In this document: positions 37,284-47,410 of the stretch, one piece after another | How positions within the stretch are numbered: position 1 is the stretch's first letter | Layout of the letters: each line of letters starts with the position of its first letter | DNA from: Methanomicrobium antiquum | Lineage (GTDB): Archaea > Halobacteriota > Methanomicrobia > Methanomicrobiales > Methanomicrobiaceae | Reading direction: 5' to 3' | DNA length: 64,000 nt | Assembly: GCF_029633915.1 (NCBI RefSeq) | Contig: NZ_CP091092.1 | Location: 1,426,001 to 1,490,000, forward strand | The notes under the pieces: model-generated | Database searches by the model: none | Told to the model about the DNA's origin: nothing | Seen by the model: the letters and a program-made list of their open reading frames with translations, nothing else | Made by a program: the position numbers and the translations under genes

Positions 37284-38904
37284 AGCATTAAAAAGAGACG
37301 GCCTTGCAAGAACCGGCATATATTCAAAAGATTCAGGGGAATCAATTGAGACACCGTCAGCAATAGACGCTGATTCGTTTTTCCCTGATCTAAAAGAGCA
37401 TGAATTTTCCAACATACCACTTTTTGCAAACAAAAAGTTTGTTGATAAAAATTCTCCTGAATACAAAGAACTAATCTTTATTCATCCGGAATCAGAAAAC
37501 AAAGGAGTCTTTGGGGATTGCCTTATTCTTTCAAACTGGCATACAGTTCTTGAAAACCCAAAATATTATGTTAAAATGCTTTTGAAGATGAAGGGGAATC
37601 ATCCGTCTGATACGGCATGGTACACTCCTGCCTGCGCACTTCCATCAAACGTTGCAACACTTATCAATTCAGGATTTGACATATTTGACTACAGGGCTGT
37701 TGACTTAAAATCCGCAAAAGGCATATTCTGTACATCTGACGGTGAATTTTTAGCTGAAGAATGGTTTGATAAAGGACTTTGCAGATGCAGTGGATGTGAA
37801 AACAAAAATCTTTTTGAGCACAACAGAAATGCACTTGATACAGAGATAGAGACTGTAAAGAACTTTTTAAAAGACGGACATCTAAGAGAGCTACTTGAAC
37901 GCCGGTGTAGAAATTCCGCATCACAGGTTTCAATACTTCGCCTGTTTGATATGTCGTATGATTTCATTGAACCCCGCGTTGCTATTGCACGAAGTACACG
38001 ACTTTATGCAAATTCCGGTGAATCACTAAAAAGACCGGAGGTCAAAAGGTTTGTTGAACGCGTTATTGAAAGGTTTGTCCCTTCAAGAACAGATACTGCA
38101 GTTTTAATTCCATGTTCAGCAAAAAAGCCCTATTCCTCTTCACAAAGTCACATGAAATTTCAGTCAGCTATTCAGAACAGGGCACATGAAATAATAATTA
38201 CATCTCCTCTTGGAATTGTTCCAAGAGAACTTGAAAGAATGTATCCGGCAGGACATTATGATGTTCCTGTGACAGGATACTGGGACGGGGAGGAGAGAGC
38301 ATTTATTACAGATGCTATTGCGCGTTATTTTGAGAAGAACAGATATGAAAAAGTATTTGTTCACCTTGACGGCGACTCTTTTGAAATCGCAAAGGCCGCG
38401 CTTGAACGATCTAATACAGATTACGAATGCACTGCAACTGATAAGCTCACATCTTCTGAATCCCTTAAAAAACTTGAATCTGCACTTAAATATGGCAGAA
38501 AAAAAGGTCCGAATCTCATAAAAGGAACACTTTCATATCAGTTTGGCTTTGATGCTGATACCTCAAAACTTCAGCTCAAAGGAAAATTCATGCGTGAAAA
38601 AGTTCTAATGGGAAAAAAACAGGTTTTTTCAATTGATACAGGAACAGGCCTTATGCGACCTACTTTTGAAGGCTGGGATTTAATTGAATCCGGATACAGA
38701 GTATATATTGATAATTTCATTCCTCAGGGAGATATTCTCGCGCCCGGTGTTTTAAACTGCGATCCTGATATTCGAGAGGGCGATGAGGTTTTCGTTGTAG
38801 GTGAAGGAGCTGTTGCCACAGGACGTGCCGCAATGGGTGCAGCAGAGATGTGCTCTTCTAAGAGAGGAGTGGCTGTACGGGTGCGTAAAGTAAAGAAGTT
38901 GTAA
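37276..38904 (+). CDS. arcS: Archaeosine synthase ArcS
   Basis: 542 aa TGT paralogue that has lost transglycosylase residues. It has the ArcS motif [14 protein letters not shown] (PCx3KPYx2Sx2H, ~275-290), a CRCSGC zinc-like site and a C-terminal PUA domain (~460-540, [16 protein letters not shown]). ArcS adds lysine to preQ0-tRNA; the partner RaSEA converts it to archaeosine in many euryarchaea. RaSEA is not in this window. Confidence 0.93.
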   Translation: MFEALKRDGLARTGIYSKDSGESIETPSAIDADSFFPDLKEHEFSNIPLFANKKFVDKNSPEYKELIFIHPESENKGVFGDCLILSNWHTVLENPKYYVKMLLKMKGNHPSDTAWYTPACALPSNVATLINSGFDIFDYRAVDLKSAKGIFCTSDGEFLAEEWFDKGLCRCSGCENKNLFEHNRNALDTEIETVKNFLKDGHLRELLERRCRNSASQVSILRLFDMSYDFIEPRVAIARSTRLYANSGESLKRPEVKRFVERVIERFVPSRTDTAVLIPCSAKKPYSSSQSHMKFQSAIQNRAHEIIITSPLGIVPRELERMYPAGHYDVPVTGYWDGEERAFITDAIARYFEKNRYEKVFVHLDGDSFEIAKAALERSNTDYECTATDKLTSSESLKKLESALKYGRKKGPNLIKGTLSYQFGFDADTSKLQLKGKFMREKVLMGKKQVFSIDTGTGLMRPTFEGWDLIESGYRVYIDNFIPQGDILAPGVLNCDPDIREGDEVFVVGEGAVATGRAAMGAAEMCSSKRGVAVRVRKVKKL

Positions 38905-38946
38905 GACCAAATTATAATCACAAATTTTGTTTTTGGAGTGACTCTA

Positions 38947-39801
38947 TTGGCATATAAAATTGAGAAGGCATCAGAGATTGCCGATAATATTTTTGAATTC
39001 TGGATTAAAGCCCCGCATGTTTCAAAAAATGCTCAGGCAGGCCAGTTTGTTGTAATAAGAATTGATGAAAAGGGAGAAAGAATACCCCTTACAATTTCAG
39101 CCGCGAAAGATGATCTAATAAGAATCGTCTTCATGGCTGTTGGAAAAACCACAAAGTTTCTCTCTTCATTAAAAGAAGGCGAATCGGTTTTGGATGTCGC
39201 AGGTCCTCTCGGCCAGCCCGGCGAACTTAAAAAATGGGGCAATTGTGTTTTGATAGGCGGCGGTGTTGGTATCGCATGTCTTCCAATTCTTGCCAAAGCA
39301 CTAAAGGAACAAGGAAACCAGGTCACAGGAATTATTGGCGCAAGAAATGAAAATCTGCTTTTACTCTCAGACGAACTTGAACAGGACTGTGATGAGCTCG
39401 TTATCTGTACAGATGACGGAAGCCGTGGATTTCACGGATTTCCGGCAGACATTTTAAAGAAAAAATTAGAAGATGAAAAAATTGACTGTGTCTGGATTAT
39501 CGGCCCTGCAATTATGATGAAAATTACATCAATGGCAACAATCCCCAGCAAAACAAAAACATTTGTGAGCTTAAATCCAATAATGGTCGATGGAACAGGA
39601 ATGTGCGGGTCCTGTAGGGTCAGTGTTGGTGGCGAGACTAAGTTTGCATGCGTTGACGGCCCGGAATTTGATGCACACCTTGTTGACTGGGATGAGCTTA
39701 TGAACAGGCAGAGAATTTATCCGTCACAGGAGAAGGAATCGTTAGATAATTTCAACGAACACCACCACCATTGCAGATGCGGAGAACACCATCATGAGTA
39801 A
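38947..39801 (+). CDS. FAD/NAD-binding [2Fe-2S] subunit, NfnA/SudB/PyrK-like
   Basis: 284 aa from TTG 38947, chosen because GGAG (38935-38938) is 8 nt upstream; GTG 38938 is the alternative. An N-terminal ferredoxin reductase barrel binds FAD (ERIPLTIS). The NAD domain has LIGGGVGIA. A C-terminal [2Fe-2S] site is DGTGMCGSCRV with the last Cys in KFACVDG. It is a partner of the next gene, together resembling NADH-dependent ferredoxin:NADP oxidoreductase or sulfide dehydrogenase. Unusual: a His/Cys-rich tail (HHHHCRCGEHHH) after the folded part. Confidence 0.88.
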   Translation: MAYKIEKASEIADNIFEFWIKAPHVSKNAQAGQFVVIRIDEKGERIPLTISAAKDDLIRIVFMAVGKTTKFLSSLKEGESVLDVAGPLGQPGELKKWGNCVLIGGGVGIACLPILAKALKEQGNQVTGIIGARNENLLLLSDELEQDCDELVICTDDGSRGFHGFPADILKKKLEDEKIDCVWIIGPAIMMKITSMATIPSKTKTFVSLNPIMVDGTGMCGSCRVSVGGETKFACVDGPEFDAHLVDWDELMNRQRIYPSQEKESLDNFNEHHHHCRCGEHHHE

Positions 39802-41140
39802 ACGGGATGCGGCTGAGAGAATTCTCGACTTTTTGGAAGTCGATGAAGGATTATCCGAAGTAAACGCGGTTTTAGAAGCAACAAGGTGCATGGAGTGTGT
39901 GCGTCCGGCCTGTGTCAAAGGATGCCCCGTTAATATCGACATCCCCGGATTTATTTCAGCAATAGCAAAGCAGGATTTTAAGAAAGCCGCTGAAATCATA
40001 AAGTCAGACAATATGCTTCCGGCAATATGCGGTCGTGTCTGTCCACAGGAGACCCAGTGCGAAGGAAAATGTGTCCTTGGTGTTAAGGAAAAACCTGTAC
40101 GAATTGGCGCTTTGGAAAGATTTATTGCAGACTGGGAACGCAAAAACGAAATAGTCACACCAAAAACAAAAAAGCCAACCGGAAAGCGAATCGCAGTTGT
40201 CGGTTCAGGACCTGCCGGAATAACAGCGGCAGCAGAGCTTTCACGCTCAGGGCATTCTGTTACAATATTTGAATCACTTCATGCACCTGGTGGTGTTTTA
40301 ACATATGGCATTCCGTCATTTCGCCTTCCGAAAGATATTGTAAAAACAGAAATAGATCAGGTACTTTCTCTTGGTGCTGAACTTAAGCTCAATCACATTG
40401 TTGGAAGAAGTGTTTCTGTAGACAATTTTTTGGCATACGATGCTGTATTTCTTGGAACAGGTGCCGGACTTCCATCTTTCATGGGAATTGAGGGTGAGAA
40501 TCTAAATGGTGTTTACTCTGCAAATGAATTTTTAACACGGGTAAACTTAATGCATGCAGACAGATTCCCTGATTATGATACTCCGGTTTTAAAAGGGCAA
40601 AAGGTTGCAGTTGTTGGCGGAGGAAACGTTGCAATGGATTCTGCACGTGTTGCAAGACGTATGGGCGCTGAAGTATATCTTATTTACAGACGCCGTGAAG
40701 AAGATCTTCCTGCAAGAGAAGCAGAAGTTGCAAATGCAGTTGAAGAAGGAATAAGTTTTTACTGCTGTGCAAATCCTGTCCGAATCATAGGAGGACCATC
40801 AGTTACAGGTATCGAATGTGTCAGGATGAATATGGGTGTTCTGGATGAGAGTAAAAGACCATGCCCTGTGCCAATGACAGGCGATGATGCAAAATTTACA
40901 CTTGATGTGGATGTTGTTGTAGAAGCAATTGGCCAGAGTCCTAATCCTCTTTTGGTATCACTCATACCTTCACTTAAAAGAGGAAAAAGAGGCAATGTAA
41001 TTGTAGATGAGAACGGCCAGACATCAATTCCAAATGTCTTTGCCGGAGGAGATATTGCAACCGGTGCGGCAACTGTAATTGAAGCCATGGGAAACGCTAA
41101 AAAAGCCTCATCTGCAATTAACGAATATCTGAACCAATAA
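39794..41140 (+). CDS. gltA: NADPH-dependent glutamate synthase-like flavoprotein (GltA/NfnB/SudA)
   Basis: 448 aa. N-terminal cluster-binding region (CMECVRPACVKGCP, CGRVCPQETQCEGKC) carries two [4Fe-4S] sites. FAD motif AVVGSGPAGITAA and NADPH motif AVVGGGNVAMDSARVARR follow. Often annotated as homotetrameric glutamate synthase, but the immediate NfnA-like partner, overlapping by 8 nt, favours an NfnAB/SudAB transhydrogenase-type complex. Direct assay is needed to choose between them. Confidence 0.9.
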   Translation: MSKRDAAERILDFLEVDEGLSEVNAVLEATRCMECVRPACVKGCPVNIDIPGFISAIAKQDFKKAAEIIKSDNMLPAICGRVCPQETQCEGKCVLGVKEKPVRIGALERFIADWERKNEIVTPKTKKPTGKRIAVVGSGPAGITAAAELSRSGHSVTIFESLHAPGGVLTYGIPSFRLPKDIVKTEIDQVLSLGAELKLNHIVGRSVSVDNFLAYDAVFLGTGAGLPSFMGIEGENLNGVYSANEFLTRVNLMHADRFPDYDTPVLKGQKVAVVGGGNVAMDSARVARRMGAEVYLIYRRREEDLPAREAEVANAVEEGISFYCCANPVRIIGGPSVTGIECVRMNMGVLDESKRPCPVPMTGDDAKFTLDVDVVVEAIGQSPNPLLVSLIPSLKRGKRGNVIVDENGQTSIPNVFAGGDIATGAATVIEAMGNAKKASSAINEYLNQ

Positions 41141-41396
41141 TTCCAAATATTTGAAAATTAACGATTTGGAAAAATTAAATTGTCTATAAATTAAATCTCT
41201 TTTTTCTTTTTTAGCGTTTTTATGCTTTTAAAAAATACACTGACTTTTTCAGTTTGTTTTGCAAAGTGCAGTATTCCCCATAAATTCATTAGAAATAGTC
41301 CTCTGAAAATATTTGGAAAATTTTTATGAATCTTATTATACAGAATTTTAAAGATATGAAAAAAATAGAAAAAAAATATTTTAATGTTTGCTGTTT
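41141..41396 (+). terminator. T-rich terminator region between convergent genes
   Basis: 256 nt, no gene. CTCTTTTTTCTTTTTTAGCGTTTTT at about 41198-41222 is a strong T-tract terminator for the gltA operon. A-runs at 41359-41377 read as T-runs on the minus strand and could end the CetZ operon, though its last gene stops 20-40 nt further right. Nothing else was recognised. Confidence 0.5.
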
Positions 41397-42518
41397 TTAT
41401 CCAAGTTCATCCCAGGATGTCTTTTTCCTGTAAATTACAATTCCTACAACTGCAATTACAACAATTATTCCAATTATGACAAATATTCCCACACCACCAA
41501 CATCAGGAATTATACCTTTGCTTACTTCAGCGTATAACTCCTCTGCAATAGCCAGTGTTTCATCAGCTTTGGTGTTTGAAGTCTCTGCAAGAGTATAAGC
41601 CTGAGGATAATTCTCCTGATTCATAAGTGTCTTTGCTGAATTAAGAGAAGACTGCGCAGATTCAACTTTTGTCTCAATATTGATTACTCTGGCATCATTT
41701 GTCATACTGCGATTTACTTTAAAGTCTGTTATATAAAACGAGATGCTGTCAATTGTTGCCTGAGCTCTGTCTATTGATTTCTGAGCCCATGCCTGATTTA
41801 GGAGTTTTTCTCCTTCAGCAATCAGTGTCTGAGCATCCTCTAAAAGAGTATGAGCATCAGAGTATGAAGCAGTTGCAGACTGAACAAACTTTGTCCTTGC
41901 ATCATCATATTTGGCCTGTGCCAAAGATGTATCAACACCGGTTTTGAGCTTGTCCTGAAGCTGTGTATTGAAGTCATTAAGACTTGTCTCAACAATATCT
42001 CTCAATTTATCAATATCATCAGGATTTACTACAAGCCTGGATGTAGGGTTTATTTCAGTCTCCTGACCAACCACTTCATTTCCGCTTCCATCAAGCTGGG
42101 TTATCTGGAAAAAGATCAAATCTCCTGTACTTGACACCTCAGGAACTGTTGCTTCAAGAGTATAGCTTATACTAACACTGTTTCCGCTTGAAGGATAATC
42201 CAGAAGAAAACCTGACAGGGTTACTGATCTTTTAGTTACTGTCTTCTCCTCACCATGACCATTGATTTTGATTGTGTAATACCACTGTGGATCATCAAGT
42301 TCAGTTAAAACTCTAAGAGAATGTGCGGCAGGAAAAGTTGAGTCTCCTGTACTTGCAAGAGGAACATCAGCACTTAAAATAATACTGTCACCAGGAGAAT
42401 ATGAGCTCTTGTCAGGTGTTATTTTTATTACAGGATCATCGTAGTTTGCCGCCGATACTGAATTGACCAAACAAAATGTCAAAATTATAAATGCCAAAAA
42501 GATTATTTGTTTTCTCAT
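41397..42518 (-). CDS. Surface-exposed coiled-coil protein with C-terminal membrane anchor
   Basis: 373 aa, family not recognised. A signal peptide (~1-24, ending NSVSA/A) is followed by a beta-sandwich-like domain (~28-165), then a long helical coiled-coil region (~165-325, rich in Ala/Gln/Asp/Ser), and one C-terminal membrane helix (~342-362) with short cytosolic tail RKKTSWDELG. GAGGGAAAT precedes the ATG. It begins 9 nt after the cetZ stop, so it is co-transcribed with a tubulin-like protein and may connect it to the envelope; that role is inferred. Confidence 0.75.
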   Translation of the reverse strand: MRKQIIFLAFIILTFCLVNSVSAANYDDPVIKITPDKSSYSPGDSIILSADVPLASTGDSTFPAAHSLRVLTELDDPQWYYTIKINGHGEEKTVTKRSVTLSGFLLDYPSSGNSVSISYTLEATVPEVSSTGDLIFFQITQLDGSGNEVVGQETEINPTSRLVVNPDDIDKLRDIVETSLNDFNTQLQDKLKTGVDTSLAQAKYDDARTKFVQSATASYSDAHTLLEDAQTLIAEGEKLLNQAWAQKSIDRAQATIDSISFYITDFKVNRSMTNDARVINIETKVESAQSSLNSAKTLMNQENYPQAYTLAETSNTKADETLAIAEELYAEVSKGIIPDVGGVGIFVIIGIIVVIAVVGIVIYRKKTSWDELG

Positions 42519-42527
42519 ATTTCCCTC

Positions 42528-43700
42528 TCACTCGAACAAAGGATCAATTTCTTCGTTGTCAAACATTGTGACACGGCGCTCCTTGGATTTTATAACATCA
42601 TCCTTTGTTTCTTTTGCAATTTCCAAAAGTTCTCGTATGCGCGGAGCATCACCAATTGATGCAAGAACAACAACAGCCGCAATCTTAGAGCTTTCTGTGG
42701 GATAATCTCCACCTCTTACCTCAACTCCGGCAATATTCTCTTCAACCCAGGATTTTGACTTTTCAACGCCTTTTCGGTCCATCTCATCAGGCGGACCTGC
42801 TATAAGAACAAGTGCACGTTCAGCTGTTGTATAATCACACGGAAGAGTAAGACGTCCAAGCATTGCGCGCCTTACAAGACCAATTACCTTTGCAGACTTA
42901 TCTTCACCCGTAAGAACTTCTTCTGAGGCGTCCTTTTTCTTAACAGAGAAGCCGCCAAGGAAGCCTTTTTTGTTTTTTACGCTTTCGGTTACCTTTTCGC
43001 TTATTGCATAACCAACAGAAGTTACACCACCGCCACGAAGAGTGTTTATAATCTCACTTGAATCTACAACCATCTCTCCGACACCGGTTTTACTTACCTC
43101 ACCGGCACGGAACAAAACACCAAATCTGCGAACAATTTCGTTGTTTAAACGCTCATATGCGGATCTAACGCTTTCACCCTCATTTTTCCAGGCACTATTA
43201 TCAAATATAAATGTATTATCTGCCTCATTTACGAGTGTTGAAAGACTCCTTGCTGCATTATATGAATATAATCTGCCTTCTTCAGGTGCCGGAAGAATAC
43301 CAAGCGCATATACCGGTTCACGGTAAATACGTTTTAAATGGCGACAAAGAACCGGTGAACCACCAGAACCTGTACCTCCTCCAAGACCTGCACAAACAAC
43401 GAACGCATCAATATCATGAGTACCTCTTGTATCAACTGTATTGATGATACTGTCAATTTCATCCGCTGTAATTTTAGCGCCGGTTACATTATCTGTACCA
43501 ACACCATGACCTTTAACAACAGTCTGACCAATCAGAATGCGATCACGCAATTCTATATGTTTCAGACCCATGAGATCAGTTCTTGCAGTATTGACTGCAA
43601 TACCTCTAAAGCTTCGGACAGGGGCTCTTTTATCCTGTTCTATGAACATATCTACTATTTTGCCCCCGGCCTGGCCAAATCCAATGAAAAAGACTCTCAT
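42528..43700 (-). CDS. cetZ: Tubulin-like GTPase CetZ
   Basis: 390 aa. N-terminal FIGFGQAGGKIVD and tubulin signature AGLGGGTGSGGSPV bind GTP; VDSSEIINTLRGGGVTSVGYA is a CetZ-family block. In haloarchaea CetZ1 controls cell shape and swimming-cell morphology and CetZ2 is less defined. This is not FtsZ, whose GGGTGTG variant and C-terminal tail differ. An insertion (~245-270, KKGFLGGFSVKKKDASEEVL) sits before the C-terminal domain. Confidence 0.92.
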   Translation of the reverse strand: MRVFFIGFGQAGGKIVDMFIEQDKRAPVRSFRGIAVNTARTDLMGLKHIELRDRILIGQTVVKGHGVGTDNVTGAKITADEIDSIINTVDTRGTHDIDAFVVCAGLGGGTGSGGSPVLCRHLKRIYREPVYALGILPAPEEGRLYSYNAARSLSTLVNEADNTFIFDNSAWKNEGESVRSAYERLNNEIVRRFGVLFRAGEVSKTGVGEMVVDSSEIINTLRGGGVTSVGYAISEKVTESVKNKKGFLGGFSVKKKDASEEVLTGEDKSAKVIGLVRRAMLGRLTLPCDYTTAERALVLIAGPPDEMDRKGVEKSKSWVEENIAGVEVRGGDYPTESSKIAAVVVLASIGDAPRIRELLEIAKETKDDVIKSKERRVTMFDNEEIDPLFE

Positions 43701-44505
43701 TTAACAAAACACCATCCAGTGGAGTGAAGATTTATTTTCCCGTTACTTCAGGATATAAAGATCTATTAATTCATTACTTCAAAAACTTTCTTATGTTTCC
43801 ACATAAAAATGCAATAAAAATTATGCAACTTCCATTTTTATCAAAAATCATTTCATCAATTTATAAATCAATTTTTGATTTTAACAACTGATTAACCACA
43901 ATAAAGTGTACAATTGTATTAATTAATACAGAAATTATATCAATTTTTACCGGACGAAACATCTTTTCCAAACTGCATTTTTTAAGACCAAATCACACAT
44001 TAAATTTTCAAAGCAGTTTGGTGTGAAGACCAAATCTGGCAATCTGGTTTTAATTTTTAAAGTGCACAAAATCTTTGTTTTATGAACCTTTACATGTAGT
44101 TTTTTTGCATCTCATTTTGCATATCATGTAGTCACTATAACGATTCTTTGAAGAATTTGAATTTGATCATTAATCACTTCAATTGCATTTCAATATTCTT
44201 TTATAAGCATATATGCATTCGCCCCTAATTTTTAAAAAAAAGTTTATAGAAAATGTCTCATTAAAAAAATGCAATAATTCATAATTTCATGAAACCCTGA
44301 ATGAACCTGCATGATAGTCAATTTCCATCACAAAAAACCAATTGAAGTGTTTTTGGAATTTTAACTTTCATAGCAGATATGAAGAATTACATGCGCAGTT
44401 AAGATAAGTGTCTGCCTAAAATATCATGTAATTTTTTTTATTTCTTCAAAGAGTCTTTTTCTCAATCAAAAGCATAAAATGCTTTAGATTAAAAATATAA
44501 TATTA
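43701..44505. other. Large A+T-rich intergenic region
   Basis: 805 nt between divergent cetZ and the surface-glycan operon, no credible ORF. It contains an 11-bp direct repeat AAGACCAAATC (43984-43994 and 44026-44036), a tandem AATCTGG pair just after it, and a TTTCATGAAA palindrome (44285-44294). Promoters for both directions must lie here: GGTGTT before cetZ looks like its ribosome binding site, and TTTAGATTAAAAATATAATATTA before 44506 looks like a TATA region for a leaderless transcript. No RNA gene was recognised. Confidence 0.4.
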
Positions 44506-45735
44506 ATGGATATCTGCATAATAGGTGGAGGATTAAGCGGTCTTTCCGCGGCATACAGTCTCAGAGAAAAAGCAGATATTACTATTCTTGAAGAAAAGGA
44601 AAAGCTTGGAGGGTGCCTGTCATCTTCAAAAGCAAAAAACGGATGTATTGAGGATTTTTATCATCACTGTTTTTCAGGCGACAATAATTTGTTTGAGCTT
44701 TCAGATTCTCTTGGAATTTCAGACAATCTTGAATGGCTCTCCGGAAGCACAGGTTATTATGCAAACGATAAAATCTATCCCTTAACTACACCTATAGAGA
44801 TTCTAAGATATCCGCTTTTATCCATATTAGATAAATTTCGACTTGCTATTCTTACAATTAAGTCAAAAAATTACAATTTGTCATCTCTTGATGAAATTTC
44901 CGCTAAGGACTTTATTATTGAAAAATGCGGAATTAGTGTTTATAATTCATTTTTTGAACCACTTTTAAACAGTAAATATGGAAACTTTAAAGAATCAGTA
45001 TCTGCCGCATGGCTAATATCACGAATTGCAATCAGATCTGACAGAAAAACAGGTGGAGAAAAATTAGGATACTTCAGGGACGGTTATAACCTGCTTATAA
45101 AATCCCTTGAAACTGAATTAGAAAATTCAGGCTGTATAATCAAAAAAGGAACAAAAGCTGAACTTATTAATTTCAACGGCTCAAAATGGGAAGTTAACGG
45201 AGCGGCATATGACGCTTTGATATCTACTATAAATCCAAGATGCCTGACAAAAATCGGCGGGCCTGAATTTCCAGAAATTCCCTATCAGGGTGCCGCCTGT
45301 ATGACAATAGGCCTGAAAAGAGAGGTCACAAAAGGCATATACTGGCTCAATATGAAAGATAAAGCACCTTATGGTGCAGTAATAGGTCATACAAATTTTA
45401 TACCGCCCGAAAATTATGGTGAACATATTGTATATCTTGCATCTTATTTTAAAGACAAACCAGAGGAAAATTTAGAAGAGATAATGATAAAGGACTTTTG
45501 CAATCGTTTTGATGTAAAAGACGATGAAATCAACTGGTACAGACTCAATATCGAAAAATTTGCAGGCCCTGTTTATATAAAAGGTTACCAAAAAATGGTA
45601 CCGGAATATGAAAAAGAGGGAATATTTCTGGCAGGGATGTTTTCCCAATCAAATTATCCGGAAAGAAGTATGGAAGGCTCAATTATTGCCGGAAAAAAAG
45701 TAGCATCAGAAATATGCAGGAAATACAATATATGA
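44506..45735 (+). CDS. FAD-dependent oxidoreductase, amine oxidase/UDP-galactopyranose mutase-like
   Basis: 409 aa. N-terminal dinucleotide motif ICIIGGGLSGLSAAYSL and following ILEEKEKLGGCLSS bind FAD; the late FLAGMFSQSNYPERSMEGSIIAGKKVA is the C-terminal FAD region of the amine oxidase superfamily. It belongs with protoporphyrinogen-oxidase-like proteins found beside glycosyltransferases in archaeal sugar operons. Substrate unknown. Its stop overlaps the glycosyltransferase start (ATGA). Confidence 0.82.
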   Translation: MDICIIGGGLSGLSAAYSLREKADITILEEKEKLGGCLSSSKAKNGCIEDFYHHCFSGDNNLFELSDSLGISDNLEWLSGSTGYYANDKIYPLTTPIEILRYPLLSILDKFRLAILTIKSKNYNLSSLDEISAKDFIIEKCGISVYNSFFEPLLNSKYGNFKESVSAAWLISRIAIRSDRKTGGEKLGYFRDGYNLLIKSLETELENSGCIIKKGTKAELINFNGSKWEVNGAAYDALISTINPRCLTKIGGPEFPEIPYQGAACMTIGLKREVTKGIYWLNMKDKAPYGAVIGHTNFIPPENYGEHIVYLASYFKDKPEENLEEIMIKDFCNRFDVKDDEINWYRLNIEKFAGPVYIKGYQKMVPEYEKEGIFLAGMFSQSNYPERSMEGSIIAGKKVASEICRKYNI

Positions 45736-46445
45736 ATATTCATGAGAATCCGGAAATAAGTGTAGTAATCCCGGTATACAATGATAAAAAATCTCTTGAA
45801 AAGGCAATCCCTGAATCAATCTCAGCACTTGAAAAGATAACATCCTCATTTGAACTGATAATTGCCGAAGACAACAGCAACGACAAAAGCAAAGAATTTG
45901 TAGAAAATTACGAAAAAACAGACTCAAGAGTCAAACTACTTCACAGTGATGAACGGCAGGGACGGGGAAAAGCGTTAAAAAATGCATTTTCAGAGGCAAA
46001 GGGCGATATTGTCTGTTACTATGATGTCGATCTTGCAACAGATCTGGATCATCTAAAAGAGCTTATTGATTCAATAAGAAACGGTGCCGACATAGCTACC
46101 GGTTCGCGGCTGATGAAAAACAGTGATATTGTAAGAACTACTGACAGAGAAATTGCAAGCAGAGGATATAATCTTCTGGTCAGACTTATATTAAAAAGCA
46201 GGCTCTGTGATCATCAATGCGGATTTAAGGCTTTCAACAAAAAACAGCTACTAAAACTTCTACCTTTTGTATACTCACTTCACTGGTTCTGGGATACGGA
46301 AGTTTTGGTAAGAGGGCAGAGAGCCGGATACAAAATAAAAGAATTTCCGGTCAGATGGCGGACTGGAACAGGAACTACTGTAAAATTCAACGACATATTT
46401 TCAATGGGAACAGACATCCTGAAATTATGGTGGCAGCTTAGATGA
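45732..46445 (+). CDS. Family 2 glycosyltransferase, dolichyl-phosphate glycosyltransferase-like
   Basis: About 237 aa from ATG 45732 (ATGA overlap with the upstream stop; AGGAAA upstream), 45714 being an alternative. GT-A motifs: SVVIPVYNDKKSL, AEDNSNDKS, CYYDVDLATD (metal-binding DxD-type) and the acceptor region HQCGFKAF. Similar to enzymes that make dolichol-phosphate mannose or glucose. Overlaps the next gene by 4 nt. Confidence 0.88.
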   Translation: MNIHENPEISVVIPVYNDKKSLEKAIPESISALEKITSSFELIIAEDNSNDKSKEFVENYEKTDSRVKLLHSDERQGRGKALKNAFSEAKGDIVCYYDVDLATDLDHLKELIDSIRNGADIATGSRLMKNSDIVRTTDREIASRGYNLLVRLILKSRLCDHQCGFKAFNKKQLLKLLPFVYSLHWFWDTEVLVRGQRAGYKIKEFPVRWRTGTGTTVKFNDIFSMGTDILKLWWQLR

Positions 46446-47410
46446 ATTACAAAAAAGCAGGTGCTGTTTTAATTCCAACGATAATCGCTGTTGGAATTAT
46501 TGTATATATGCTCTGGAGGGTTTTTGACGATCTTTTAACAGCCCTTAAAACTGCAGTTCCGTCATTTCTTTTAATTGCAGTTTTAATCTGTGTTTTTGCC
46601 TGGTTTCTACGCGGGTTCAGATACCAGTATATTCTTAAAAAACTGGTTATTTCAGTCAGTATTCTGACATCTACAGCCTGTATATATGTATCACAGACTG
46701 CAAACCTCATTATTCCTGCAAGACTTGGAGATTTGGTGCGACTTTTCATCTTAAAGCATATCGCAGGTGCAACATATTCACAGGGTCTTTCATCAGTTGT
46801 TGTAGAAAGATTCTTTGATATTGTAACTATTGCACTTTTAGGTGCTATTGTTCTCCCTTTTGCACTTGATATGCCGGAATGGTTCTCAACTGTGATTTCT
46901 ATAGCCCTTTTATTGTGCTTTGCATTTCTTGTGTTCATTGGATTATTTGGAAATTTCAGATCAGAGAACAAATATATCCAAATTCTATTAAACCTCATAT
47001 CAGAGATAAAACAGGCATCACTTAGTATTTCCGCACTACTTGTACTTGGAGTCACCTCAGTTATTATCTGGATAATGGACTGTCTCATCTGTCTGGTAAT
47101 TGCATTGATGTTCAATACAAATATTCCCTTTTTTGTAATTGTTATTGCAATAGTTATTGGAAATCTGGTGAAAGCGGTTCCCATAACTCCGGGAGGCGTT
47201 GGTACATACGAACTTGCAGTTGCACTGACTCTTGAGGTTTCCGGAACTCCGGCGGCAATTGCAACACTGATTGCAGTAATAGACCACCTGGTCAAAAATC
47301 TGGTTACTTTAATTGGAGGAGTAATATCTCTGTATGTTTTTGGAGACTGGGCAGTAAGTCTTATGAAACGCGCCTTTTCAAGGGGAATTAACAAAGAGGA
47401 TATTGTTTGA
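46442..47410 (+). CDS. Flippase-like integral membrane protein (UPF0104 / LPG synthase TM-type)
   Basis: 322 aa with about eight hydrophobic helices. Signature blocks: WFLRGFRYQYIL, QTANLIIPARLGDLVRLFIL, VVVERFFDIVTI and VKAVPITPGGVGTYE. The family (AglD C-terminal-like, YbhN) is placed next to glycosyltransferases, and has been proposed to move lipid-linked sugars or phospholipids. It overlaps neighbours on both sides by 4 nt. Confidence 0.87.
   Translation: MNYKKAGAVLIPTIIAVGIIVYMLWRVFDDLLTALKTAVPSFLLIAVLICVFAWFLRGFRYQYILKKLVISVSILTSTACIYVSQTANLIIPARLGDLVRLFILKHIAGATYSQGLSSVVVERFFDIVTIALLGAIVLPFALDMPEWFSTVISIALLLCFAFLVFIGLFGNFRSENKYIQILLNLISEIKQASLSISALLVLGVTSVIIWIMDCLICLVIALMFNTNIPFFVIVIAIVIGNLVKAVPITPGGVGTYELAVALTLEVSGTPAAIATLIAVIDHLVKNLVTLIGGVISLYVFGDWAVSLMKRAFSRGINKEDIV

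Noticed and set aside
43701-44505. tRNA or other RNA gene in the long gap
   Set aside because: No cloverleaf, TTCRANY loop or GC-rich block was seen.
46447-47394. 315-codon open frame antisense to the flippase-like gene
   Set aside because: It lies fully opposite a clear membrane protein gene with operon overlaps on both sides; the antisense translation has no family features.
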